Shown here: positions 33,221 to 41,380 of the stretch, in pieces
Numbering within the stretch: position 1 is the first letter of the stretch
How the letters are laid out: every line of letters starts with the position of its first letter
From: REEB509 sp049314555
Lineage (GTDB): Bacteria; Pseudomonadota; Alphaproteobacteria; Caulobacterales; Aquidulcibacteraceae
Assembly (NCBI GenBank): GCA_049314555.1
Contig: JBMOEW010000004.1
Location: 56,735-120,734, forward strand
Direction of reading: 5' to 3'
DNA: 64,000 bases
Notes under the pieces: model-generated
The model's input: the letters and a program-made list of their open reading frames with translations, nothing else
Told to the model about the DNA's origin: nothing
Databases searched by the model: none
Program-made: the position numbers and the translations under genes

Positions 33221-35002
33221 ATGAAGCCGGACCTTGCGTCCATTCCATTCCTGCAAGGGGCTGACCCGATGGCGTTGCGGGCGGCGGCGGAGGCGGCCTC
33301 ATGGTTCTCGGTGCCCGCTGGGGTTGCTCTGTTTGAGGCCGGTGAAGACAGCACGTGCCTTTACTTCCTGATGTCTGGATCGATGGCCGCTTTCCGGTCT
33401 GGGCCGGATGGGTCGCCGGGGTTGCTTGGCTATATCCGTCCAGGGGAGCCGGTGGGGGAGATGGCGTTGATCGCCGGCGAGCCGCATTCGGCGGACGTTT
33501 ACGCGATCCGCGACTGCGAGCTGTTGCGGTTGGAACGCGAAGACTTTGACAACATTGTGCGGGCGCACCCGTCTTTGATGTCGCAAATGGCGCGGCTGAT
33601 GCTGCAGAGGGCGCGGATGCAACCGCGGACCAATCCGCGGGCGGAACCCAAGGTCTATGCCCTGTTTTCCACCTCGCCGACGATTGACCTTGTGGTGCGC
33701 GCGCGGGCCCTGAAGGACGGTTTGGCTGCGATCGGAAAGCGGGCCACGATTGTGGGGGAAGAGGCCGTTGAGCGCAGCTCGATGTGGTTTGATACGCTCG
33801 AACGCGAGAACGACATCGTGTTGCTGGTGGCACCGATCGGCGATTCCAACTGGTTTCGCATGTGCATGCGGCAGGCGGACCGGATCTGGGTGCTGGCCAG
33901 GGCTGATGCCAAACCGGCGGTGCCGTTGTTGCCGGAAGAGGCGGCAGACTCGCCTGCCAAGCGCTTCCGGCTCGTGGATGTGGTGTTGTTGCATTACGGC
34001 ATGGACCGCAAGGCCGCGCCGACGGAAGTTTGGCGCGACGCTGTGGACGCGGCGCGGGTGTTTCACTGGCGCAACCTTGATAGCCCAGACTGCGCACGGC
34101 TTGCACGGGTGATGGCTGGCCAAGCGATCGGCCTAGTATTGTCTGGTGGGGGCGCGCGGGCCTATGCCCACATCGGGGTAATCCGCGCGATGCGGGAAGC
34201 GGGCGTGCCGTTTGATATCGTGGGCGGCACCAGCATGGGCGCCATCGTTGCGGCCTGTTATGCGATGGGCTGGGACGACAACGAGATTGAAGACCGCATT
34301 CGACGCGCGTTTGTCGAATCGAACCCGCTTGGCGACTACGTGTTGCCGGTGGTGGCGCTGACGCGGGGCAAACGGGTTGAATCGCGGCTGCAGGAGCACT
34401 TTGGCGACACCTTGATCGAAGACCTGACCGTGCCCTTCTTTTGCTGCTCCACCGATGTGTGCGGCGGCGGGGTGCGCGTGCATCGGTCTGGGTCGCTGCG
34501 CTTTGCTTTGCGGGCAACAATTTCGTTGCCGGGCATCCTGCCACCGGTGGTAGACCCAGACGGCGGGCTGCTTGTGGACGGGGCGGTCTTGCAGAACTTT
34601 CCGGTCGATGTGTTGCAGGGCCTGCACCGCGGGCCGATCGTCGGCGTTGATGTGGCCCGGCGCAGCGGCTTGTCAGTGGACGACTTCAAAGACCCGCCAG
34701 GTTTTTTCAGCTGGGTTGCAGCCCATGGCATGCAAAACGCACCGCCGATCGCCTCGCTGTTGATGCGCGCTGCAACGCTGGCGATCGACCCTTGGCAGGG
34801 CCGTGCCCAGACCGACATGCTAATCACGCCAGACATGCCGGATGTGGATCTGCGGGACTGGAAGGAATTCGACGAGGCGGTGGCGTCTGGCTATGAAGCT
34901 GCCGTTACCGCCATTCGGGAGCGGCCAGACATTTTGGCCAAGGCGCGGCCGCAGCCAAGCGCACCGGCGTTGCCGCACGCCCAGGTTCAGGCCGCCGACT
35001 AA
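33221..35002 (+). CDS. Patatin-like phospholipase with cyclic-nucleotide-binding domain (NTE type)
   Basis: A 593-residue protein. Residues about 8-125 form a cNMP-binding fold (DSTCLYFLMSGSMAAF ... PVGEMALIAGEPHSADV). The patatin domain has the oxyanion loop GGGAR (309-313), the nucleophile S338 in GTSMG and the catalytic D453 in VDGA. This is the arrangement of bacterial relatives of neuropathy target esterase, lysophospholipases at the membrane. The ATG at 33221 has AAGGAAG close upstream. Regulation by a cyclic nucleotide is likely from the domain but not shown. Confidence 0.93.
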   Translation: MKPDLASIPFLQGADPMALRAAAEAASWFSVPAGVALFEAGEDSTCLYFLMSGSMAAFRSGPDGSPGLLGYIRPGEPVGEMALIAGEPHSADVYAIRDCELLRLEREDFDNIVRAHPSLMSQMARLMLQRARMQPRTNPRAEPKVYALFSTSPTIDLVVRARALKDGLAAIGKRATIVGEEAVERSSMWFDTLERENDIVLLVAPIGDSNWFRMCMRQADRIWVLARADAKPAVPLLPEEAADSPAKRFRLVDVVLLHYGMDRKAAPTEVWRDAVDAARVFHWRNLDSPDCARLARVMAGQAIGLVLSGGGARAYAHIGVIRAMREAGVPFDIVGGTSMGAIVAACYAMGWDDNEIEDRIRRAFVESNPLGDYVLPVVALTRGKRVESRLQEHFGDTLIEDLTVPFFCCSTDVCGGGVRVHRSGSLRFALRATISLPGILPPVVDPDGGLLVDGAVLQNFPVDVLQGLHRGPIVGVDVARRSGLSVDDFKDPPGFFSWVAAHGMQNAPPIASLLMRAATLAIDPWQGRAQTDMLITPDMPDVDLRDWKEFDEAVASGYEAAVTAIRERPDILAKARPQPSAPALPHAQVQAAD

Positions 35003-35082
35003 GTTGTTTTGAGGCGTTGGCCGCTGGGAATTCACCGCTATAAGGTGGCGTGTTTTGAGCCTTTGGGGGCAGCGGGGTTGGG

Positions 35083-35685
35083 ATGGCGCGCGCAGTTTTG
35101 AGTCATGTTTGGGGTGCAGCGCTCGTCGCTGGCTTGGCGCTGGGCGCGTGCTCGCCACAGGAGGGATCAGCGCCGCAAAGCGCCACCGCCGGTGTCAATG
35201 ACACTGGGTGCGCCACCACCACGGTGACAGGCACGATTGCCCTTTCGAGCGAGGCGGCTGCAGACACGGTGGAAGCCCGCGCCTTTGGACCGAGCTGCGC
35301 GCAAGCCGCTGTTTTGCTGACCATCCGCGACCCCGAAGGCCGGCTGCTGCTGACGTTTGCTGCCCCCTATAAACAAATGGTGTTTGCCGAAACGCCCGAC
35401 GCGCCGGTGGACGCGCAAGCTGTGCAGGCGTTTTTGGTGAGCTGGGCGGATGTCAGCGTGGGCACAACCGGCGGCAATGTGGAGTGGCCGCAGGGTCAAG
35501 ACAGCCTGAATGCACCTGACGGCCCCACCCTCTATGGCACGGACCTCGCGCGCGATTTTTATATGCAGCTGCGGTCTGAAAACCTGCGCCAGGTGTGCGT
35601 TGCCACGGCGTTTGAGGGGGCGGGCTGTTATGCCTATCTGCCGGAAGCGCGGTCGGTTTTGGAACTATTGAGGATGGGTCTGTGA
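35083..35685 (+). CDS. Putative lipoprotein, paralogue 1 of 3
   Basis: A 200-residue protein with a lipoprotein signal (LGAC, C23). The mature part has an aligned set of Cys residues (TGCATTT, GPSCAQA, QVCVA, GAGCYAY), probably two disulfides. The same layout is found in the next two genes, so this is a tandem family. No known domain is recognised. Its stop overlaps the next start (GTGA). Confidence 0.75.
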   Translation: MARAVLSHVWGAALVAGLALGACSPQEGSAPQSATAGVNDTGCATTTVTGTIALSSEAAADTVEARAFGPSCAQAAVLLTIRDPEGRLLLTFAAPYKQMVFAETPDAPVDAQAVQAFLVSWADVSVGTTGGNVEWPQGQDSLNAPDGPTLYGTDLARDFYMQLRSENLRQVCVATAFEGAGCYAYLPEARSVLELLRMGL

Positions 35686-36293
35686 GGGTCGCGTTTGGCG
35701 CTTTGGGGATGGCTTTGTTGACGGCTGCCTGTGCGCCGCCTGCGCCCAAGGGCTGTGTGGTCAGTGTGGTTCGGGATGTGGCGTTCACTGGCGCGCAGAT
35801 CTCCGATGGGGCCTCCGGCGACACTGTGGAGGCTGCCAGTTCCGGGCCAAACTGCTCGCAAGCGGTTTTCACGATGACGGTTCGAGCGCCCGATGGCGCT
35901 GCGATTTGGGCTTATGCGGCGCCGGCGGTTTGGATCTATCCAGAGCTTGCGGCCATGGGGGAGTTGTCTGCTTCCCACGATGCCGTGGAGGCCGCCTTGA
36001 CGCGGTGGGCCAATGTCAGCGTTTCAACAACCGCATCGCAACCCAATTGGGGGCCGATGAGCGCCCAGCCCGGCGAACCGAGCGTTGCCGAAGCGCAGGC
36101 TGCCGGCATTGAAGGCGCGGCAGATCCTGGCGCTGGCCCGTGGCACACGCCGCTTGATCCCGCCACATACCGCGATGTGCGCGCGCGCGCCTTGCCGATG
36201 GCCTGCTATGAGACCGGACCAGAAAGCGCACAGTGTGTTTACTGGGAGCCGGCACTTGGCCACGCGGCCGCGTTTGTCGAATTCCGGCGCTAG
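35682..36293 (+). CDS. Putative lipoprotein, paralogue 2 of 3
   Basis: A 203-residue protein starting at GTG 35682, which overlaps the preceding TGA. The lipobox is LTAAC. It shares with its neighbours the segments DTVEA, GPNCSQAVFTMTVRAPDG, a Trp near the middle (LTRWANVSV) and MACYETGPESAQCV at the end. The function is unknown. Conserved Cys pairs suggest a disulfide-bonded periplasmic domain. Confidence 0.75.
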   Translation: MRVAFGALGMALLTAACAPPAPKGCVVSVVRDVAFTGAQISDGASGDTVEAASSGPNCSQAVFTMTVRAPDGAAIWAYAAPAVWIYPELAAMGELSASHDAVEAALTRWANVSVSTTASQPNWGPMSAQPGEPSVAEAQAAGIEGAADPGAGPWHTPLDPATYRDVRARALPMACYETGPESAQCVYWEPALGHAAAFVEFRR

Positions 36294-36306
36294 AGGGCAA
36301 TCCCCG

Positions 36307-36909
36307 ATGAATCGCATTCTGGTGATGGTGTTTTGCATGCTGTTTGCGGGGGCTGTCGGGTTTGCGGTGGCGCGCGCGACCTCTGGCATGGAGGCGCGGA
36401 TCGCGGCATCCGGGGCAGCGGTCGCGGCGGCCGAAAGCCAGGGGTGCGCGCTATCGGCCCGCAGCATCTGGAAGACGGGCCTGGGCGAAGAACTCACGGT
36501 GGAGGCCAACTCGCTTGGTGCTGAGTGCGCGCGCGCGGTGGTGGTGATGACCATCCGCGGGGCGGATGATTTTGTGTATACGCGCACCGTAGTGCCAACC
36601 CAGCTGGCAGACTTTGGCCTGGACGCGTCCAGCCGGGAGGCCTTTGCAACGTCGCTGGCAGGCTGGATTGTGGCGGATAACGGCGTTTTGACCACAGACA
36701 CGCTGCCAGAATGGACAGCTGGCGCTGGCCAGCCCGCATCCGGAGATGGCAGCGTGTTTTACCCCAGATCGGGCTTCGATCGGCCAGCGTATGAGGCGCT
36801 GCGGGCTGCGCGCGCGCCGCTGTTTTGCTATCGGCAGGGCCCAGAAAGCGAGACCTGCGTGACGCTACGCACGGGCTTGATCGCTGAGGTTGGGGCCCGC
36901 GGCTCTTGA
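36307..36909 (+). CDS. Secreted protein, paralogue 3 of 3
   Basis: A 200-residue protein with an N-terminal hydrophobic segment (about 5-24), cut or retained as an anchor; no lipobox is seen. The mature part has QGCALSA, LGAECARAVVVMTIRG and LFCYRQGPESETCV, aligned with the two lipoproteins before it. It starts 13 nt after paralogue 2, so the three are probably one operon. The function is unknown. Confidence 0.75.
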   Translation: MNRILVMVFCMLFAGAVGFAVARATSGMEARIAASGAAVAAAESQGCALSARSIWKTGLGEELTVEANSLGAECARAVVVMTIRGADDFVYTRTVVPTQLADFGLDASSREAFATSLAGWIVADNGVLTTDTLPEWTAGAGQPASGDGSVFYPRSGFDRPAYEALRAARAPLFCYRQGPESETCVTLRTGLIAEVGARGS

Positions 36910-36965
36910 GGCCGGTGACAGGCTGGTAACCGATTGGGGTTAGGGTGAGATTCGGGAGATCCTGA

Positions 36966-37775
36966 ATGTCCACGCTTGGTTCCGTTGCTTTGCAGATCTT
37001 GCAGTCCAATAACCGGCAGGACTCGTTGATGTCGATCATCACGGGGGGTGGCGGCACATCGACCACGTCAGCACAGTCAATTGCCGCGCTGCGCCAGGCG
37101 CAAACCAACCAAGACCGCGAAGTGGCGGCCAAGGCCGATGACCCGCTGGTGCGCCGGGAATTGGAGCGGTTCTTTGAGCGGGTGCGCAATGCCGAAAGCG
37201 TCGAGGAAGTGCTGGACGATCCCATCGCACGCAAAGTGTTTTTGACGGCAAACGGGCTTGGGGACTTCGCCAATGCGCCCGGCATGGTGAAAAAGGCGCT
37301 GACGGCGGATCTGTCTGACAAATCCTCGCTGCCTTACAAACTCCAGGACAGTAATCGGGCATGGCTCGACACGGCAGAAGCCTACAATTTTCACGACTCT
37401 GGCCTTGCCGGCCTTAAAGACAATGAAGCGCTAGCCGCGATCGGGGATGCTTACGCCGAGGTGCGCTGGCGTGAAGACCTCGAAGCGCGGGCCCCAGGCC
37501 TATCTTATGCCCTCACCTTCATCAACAACGGCGGCAATCTGGAAGACTCGCTACAGGTGCTGGGCAGTGGTTATGCCCGCGAGGTGATCAGCACCGCGTT
37601 TGGGATCCCCAAGGAAACCGCGCGCCAGTCTCTGCAAACGCAGATGAAAAACATCGACGACCGGGTGAATTTCGACCGGATGAGCGATGCCAGCTACCGC
37701 GAAGAGATCGCGCGCCGCTATTTGATTGCCCTTGCGGGGAACGGTGCTGGCGGGTTTGCCAACATCTCGGCTTAG
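36966..37775 (+). CDS. DUF1217 protein (possible flagellar-associated)
   Basis: A 269-residue helical protein. It contains repeated features of DUF1217 such as DDPLVRRELERFFERV, DDPIARKVFLTANGL and YALTFINNGGNLEDSLQVLG. DUF1217 proteins occur in some alphaproteobacterial flagellar loci, but no flagellar gene is seen here, so a flagellar role is only a hint. The ATG at 36966 has GGGAG upstream. The stop codon lies within a long palindrome. Confidence 0.82.
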   Translation: MSTLGSVALQILQSNNRQDSLMSIITGGGGTSTTSAQSIAALRQAQTNQDREVAAKADDPLVRRELERFFERVRNAESVEEVLDDPIARKVFLTANGLGDFANAPGMVKKALTADLSDKSSLPYKLQDSNRAWLDTAEAYNFHDSGLAGLKDNEALAAIGDAYAEVRWREDLEARAPGLSYALTFINNGGNLEDSLQVLGSGYAREVISTAFGIPKETARQSLQTQMKNIDDRVNFDRMSDASYREEIARRYLIALAGNGAGGFANISA

Positions 37776-37825
37776 ACCGCTTTCAGGAAAAGTGGTGTCC
37801 GGTTTTCCGTCCGAAAGCGGTCTAA
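37772..37825. repeat. Long palindromic intergenic element
   Basis: The 13-bp perfect arms TTAGACCGCTTTC (37772-37784) and GAAAGCGGTCTAA (37813-37825) flank a second stem GGAAAA / TTTTCC (37786-37791, 37803-37808). It lies between convergent genes and includes the DUF1217 stop codon. It looks like a dispersed alphaproteobacterial palindrome; it may act as a bidirectional terminator or mRNA stabiliser. Confidence 0.7.
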
Positions 37826-37886
37826 GTGTTAGACTTTGTGCATGTTCGGGCACATAACCGCAACGACACTTTTTGTTGAAAATGCG

Positions 37887-38405
37887 CTAAGCGGGCACGA
37901 AGTCCAGGGCCACACCGTTGTTGCAGTAGCGAAGGCCGGTTGGCGCGGGGCCATCGGGGAAGACGTGGCCCTGGTGGCCCAAACAGCGTGCGCAGTGATA
38001 CTCCGTGCGCGGATAGCCGATCCGGTGATCCACTTTGGTGGCAACGTTGCCGGCGATTGCGTCAAAAAAGCTTGGCCAGCCCGTGCGGCTGTTGAACTTC
38101 CATTCCGAGCGGAACAGCTCCAGCTGGCAGCCGGCGCAAGTGAACACCCCTGCCCTGTGCTCGTCGTTCAGGGGGCTGGTGAAGGGGCGTTCGGTGTCTT
38201 CCTGGCGCAGCACCGCGAAGGCGGCCGGGCTTAGTCGCGCGCGCCACTGGTCATTGGTCATGAGGCGGAACGGGTCTGTGGCGAAGCGATCGGGCTGCTC
38301 AGGTGTGCTTACCGCCGGGGCGTTCACCCCGGTGGTGCAGGCAGCGAGCAGGCCGCCGGTGGAGGCGAGCAGGAAGAAACGACGGGAGGCGAGGGCTTGG
38401 GTCAT
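37887..38405 (-). CDS. msrB: Peptide-methionine (R)-S-oxide reductase MsrB, lipoprotein form
   Basis: A 172-residue MsrB that repairs oxidised methionine. It has the zinc pairs CAGC and CARC, the WPSFFDAI block and the catalytic Cys in RYCNNGVALDFVP. The N-terminus carries a Tat-like SRRFFLLAS and a lipobox LAAC (C23), so the enzyme is probably a periplasm-facing lipoprotein. It is convergent with the DUF1217 gene across the palindrome. Confidence 0.94.
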   Translation of the reverse strand: MTQALASRRFFLLASTGGLLAACTTGVNAPAVSTPEQPDRFATDPFRLMTNDQWRARLSPAAFAVLRQEDTERPFTSPLNDEHRAGVFTCAGCQLELFRSEWKFNSRTGWPSFFDAIAGNVATKVDHRIGYPRTEYHCARCLGHQGHVFPDGPAPTGLRYCNNGVALDFVPA

Positions 38406-38447
38406 GCAGGGCTATACGCCGGGGGCGGTGGTTTGGTTTCACTGGCC

Positions 38448-39971
38448 TCACAACGGAATGTTATCGTGCTTCTTCGACGGGCGCGTTACTTCCTTGGTCT
38501 TTAGCGCCTTCAGCGCGCGGATGATGCGGCGGCGGGTTTCGCGGGGGCGGATCACATCGTCCAGATAGCCGCGGGAGGCCGCCACGAACGGGTTGGCGAA
38601 GCGGTCTTCGTATTCCTTGGTGCGCTCTGCGATTTTGTCTGGTTCGCCGCGGAAGATGATTTCCACCGCGCCCTTGGCCCCCATCACCGCGATTTCGGCG
38701 GAGGGCCAGGCATAGTTGATATCGGCACGCAGGTGCTTGGAACCCATCACGTCATAGGCCCCGCCGTAGGCCTTGCGCGTCACCACCGTGATCTTCGGCA
38801 CCGTGGCTTCGCCGTAGGCAAACAGCAGCTTCGCGCCGTGTTTGATCAGCCCGCCCAGCTCCTGCTTGGTGCCGGGCAGGAAGCCTGGGACGTCCACGAA
38901 GGTCACGATCGGGATGTTGAAGGCATCGCAGAAGCGCACGAACCGGGCGGCCTTGCGGCTGGCGTCGATGTCCAAAACGCCGGCCAGGCTCATCGGCTGG
39001 TTGGCCACAAAGCCCACCGAGTTGCCGTCCAAGCGGCCAAAGCCGATGACGATGTTTTTGCCGAAATCCGGGCTGATTTCAAAGAAGTCGCCCTCGTCGG
39101 CCACTTTTTCGATCAGCTCCTTCATGTCGTAGGGCTTGTTGGGATTATCGGGCACCAGGGTATCGAGGCTGGGCTCCAGCCGGTCTGGATCGTCAAAGCT
39201 TGGCCAATGGGGCGGCTTTTCACGGTTCGAAAGGGGCAGAAAATCAATCAGGCGACGCATTTGGGCCAGCGTCTCGAAGTCGTTCTCGAAGGCCCCGTCC
39301 ACCACGCCAGACTTTGCCGCATGCACCCGTGCGCCGCCCAGTTCTTCGTGGGTGACGGTTTCGTTGGTTACGGTTTTCACCACATCAGGCCCGGTCACGT
39401 ACATGTAGCTCGTGTCGCGGACCATGAAGATGAAGTCGGTCATGGCTGGGGAGTAAACGTCGCCGCCGGCGCACGGGCCCATGATGACGCTGATCTGAGG
39501 GATGACGCCTGAGCCCCAGATGTTGCGCATGAAGATTTCGGCGTAGCCGGCAAGGCTGTCGACGCCTTCTTGAATGCGCGCGCCGCCGGCATCGAAAATG
39601 CCGATGCAGGGCGCGCCGTTCTGAAGGGCCATGTCCTGGACTTTGACGATCTTTTCCGCGTGCGCCATGGACAGCGACCCACCAAACACCGTGAAGTCTT
39701 TGGAAAACACATAGACCACGCGGCCGTTCACGGTGCCCCAGCCGGTGACGACGCCATCGCCCGGGATTTTGTTGTCTTGCATGCCGAAGTCGGCGCAGCG
39801 GTGTTCGACGAACATGTCGAACTCTTCGAAAGATCCCTCGTCCAGCAGAAGCTCAATGCGTTCCCGGGCGGTGAGCTTGCCCTTGGCATGCTGGTTGGCG
39901 CGACGCTTTTCGCCGCCCCCGTCGATGGCTGCGGCGCGTTTGTCTTCGAGGCGGTCGAGGATGGTTTTCAT
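38448..39971 (-). CDS. pccB: Propionyl-CoA carboxylase beta subunit
   Basis: A 507-residue carboxyltransferase. The sequence IFDAGGARIQEGVDSLAGYAE, IMGPCAGGDVYSPAMTDFI and ARFVRFCDAFNIPIVTFVDV is that of PccB. It carboxylates propionyl-CoA to methylmalonyl-CoA together with a biotin-carrying alpha subunit not found next to it. The ATG is at 39971. The first 14 codons and the 80 or so bases before them are part of a 120-bp duplication found again at 41254-41373. Confidence 0.95.
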   Translation of the reverse strand: MKTILDRLEDKRAAAIDGGGEKRRANQHAKGKLTARERIELLLDEGSFEEFDMFVEHRCADFGMQDNKIPGDGVVTGWGTVNGRVVYVFSKDFTVFGGSLSMAHAEKIVKVQDMALQNGAPCIGIFDAGGARIQEGVDSLAGYAEIFMRNIWGSGVIPQISVIMGPCAGGDVYSPAMTDFIFMVRDTSYMYVTGPDVVKTVTNETVTHEELGGARVHAAKSGVVDGAFENDFETLAQMRRLIDFLPLSNREKPPHWPSFDDPDRLEPSLDTLVPDNPNKPYDMKELIEKVADEGDFFEISPDFGKNIVIGFGRLDGNSVGFVANQPMSLAGVLDIDASRKAARFVRFCDAFNIPIVTFVDVPGFLPGTKQELGGLIKHGAKLLFAYGEATVPKITVVTRKAYGGAYDVMGSKHLRADINYAWPSAEIAVMGAKGAVEIIFRGEPDKIAERTKEYEDRFANPFVAASRGYLDDVIRPRETRRRIIRALKALKTKEVTRPSKKHDNIPL

Positions 39972-40050
39972 GAAAAGCCCGTCCGGGAAGGGAAAAAGAG
40001 GAGGACGGGTTCTGAGCTAGCGGGATGCGACATGGCGCGCAAGGGTTTGC
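39931..40050 (-). repeat. 120-bp duplicated segment, copy 1 (5' end and upstream region of pccB)
   Basis: This segment is repeated directly at 41254-41373 with three mismatches (positions 39957, 39970 and 40030). It contains the first 14 codons of pccB, its ribosome-site region and most likely part of its promoter. A potential hairpin CCCGTCC / GGACGGG sits 5' of the ATG. In the other copy the ATG is changed to AAG. Confidence 0.9.
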
Positions 40051-40093
40051 AAGGGGTTGGGTTTTTGCGGGCTTTCGCTGCACGGATTGGCGA

Positions 40094-41194
40094 TCAGTTG
40101 CGCGCCGCCGGAAGGGCTATGCTGTTTACCAAACCGTCGACCCGCGTTTGCGCTGCGGCTGCATCCTCCAGTTCGCTCGTGCACCACAAATTGGCCCACG
40201 CCGCTTGTTTGCCAGGGATATGCTCGCCCTCAACCCACCACACTGCGGTCCACAGATGCCGCCAAGTGCCAAAAGGCGTGCCAAAGCGATCGTAAAAAAA
40301 CACCGGCACACCCGCAGGCGTCTCCACCACGGCGCTTGCGGGGTTTTCGGTCTCCGCCAGCCGGGCGCGCACCAGCGCATAACGCTCTTCGCTTGGCTTG
40401 TGGTTGTCGATCAGGCCCACATTCAGCGCGCACTCCACCGCCTGTTGTCCGCCAGCATTCAGCCTTAGCGTGGGATACTCTGTGCCCTCTTCAACGGGTC
40501 CGACCACAAACCCGGCGGCAGCCAAGTTCAGGGAGAACGCGCCGCCGGGGGCGGTCCAAACGCCGTTCGCGTCTGGTGTTGGGGCACCGGCCGCGGTGAC
40601 AGCAAGCCCCACTGGCGCAGGCGGTTCGCTCGCAGGCGGCGTTGCCCGGACCGCTGCCAGAAACGCCTTCGCCCGCTGTCCCACTGCCGCCGGCGCATCT
40701 ACGGGAACCTGACATGCGATCCTGAGAACTGTTGCAGCGGGCTCGTGCAAGACGGCCACGCTCAGCTCCATCACATTGAATAGCGCCGGCCCAGTATAGC
40801 TATAGGATTGGCCGTCTGCGGAAACCCGCGGCCCTGTCAGGGCTGCGATTAGCGCTTCTGGGAATCCGTCCGGGCGACGCGCCCGCGCGTTGGCCCGCTG
40901 CTCATGATAGAGGCGCCGGAGCCGAAACCAATTTTGCGGCGGCTGGCCTTCGAAGAAGGTTTCAGGGTCCGCGTCAACGAAGCAAAGGGCGTTTGGCGAC
41001 ACTGCGTCGAGTTGAAACGTCGCCAACCGGCTTTTGACGGATGCCCGCGGTGCCTCCGACAAGATCGCCCCGCTTGGCCCCAAGTCGATCGCCAAAACCC
41101 CGGCCGGATCGCGCCAGATAGACTGTTGCGCGGTGATCGGCGTGGTGGCGGTGAGGCAAACCCCAAACACAACAGACCAAATCACAACCCGCAT
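40094..41194 (-). CDS. Secreted protein with internal duplication, unknown function
   Basis: A 366-residue protein with a signal peptide (MRVVIWSVVFGVCL, cut near TAQQ). Two halves look related: SIWRDPAGVLAIDL in the first matches VWTAPGGAFSLNL in the second, and each half has two Cys (ALCF, IACQ; VECA, LWCT). No family is recognised. The ATG at 41194 begins the signal peptide; the frame is open further upstream into the duplicated segment but without a signal peptide there. The duplicated pccB upstream region lies 60-180 nt before the start in the same orientation. Confidence 0.75.
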   Translation of the reverse strand: MRVVIWSVVFGVCLTATTPITAQQSIWRDPAGVLAIDLGPSGAILSEAPRASVKSRLATFQLDAVSPNALCFVDADPETFFEGQPPQNWFRLRRLYHEQRANARARRPDGFPEALIAALTGPRVSADGQSYSYTGPALFNVMELSVAVLHEPAATVLRIACQVPVDAPAAVGQRAKAFLAAVRATPPASEPPAPVGLAVTAAGAPTPDANGVWTAPGGAFSLNLAAAGFVVGPVEEGTEYPTLRLNAGGQQAVECALNVGLIDNHKPSEERYALVRARLAETENPASAVVETPAGVPVFFYDRFGTPFGTWRHLWTAVWWVEGEHIPGKQAAWANLWCTSELEDAAAAQTRVDGLVNSIALPAARN

Positions 41195-41253
41195 TGCGCC
41201 CCCGCACACAGCATCTATCCGTCCGCCGTTGGCGTGTCGCATCGCATCATGGG

Positions 41254-41373
41254 GCGGCGCGTTTGTCTTCGAGGCGGTCAAGGATGGTTTTCTTGAAAAG
41301 CCCGTCCGGGAAGGGAAAAAGAGGAGGACGGGTTCTGAGCTAGCGGGATGCGGCATGGCGCGCAAGGGTTTGC
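41254..41373 (-). repeat. 120-bp duplicated segment, copy 2 (transplanted pccB upstream region)
   Basis: This copy is 117/120 identical to 39931-40050 and in the same orientation. The former pccB start codon has become AAG (t41293 in place of a39970), so it no longer starts a PccB reading frame. It lies between the secreted protein gene and the DUF1275 gene, and its left end falls at about 60 nt before the secreted protein start. Confidence 0.9.
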
Positions 41374-41380
41374 GCTTGTG

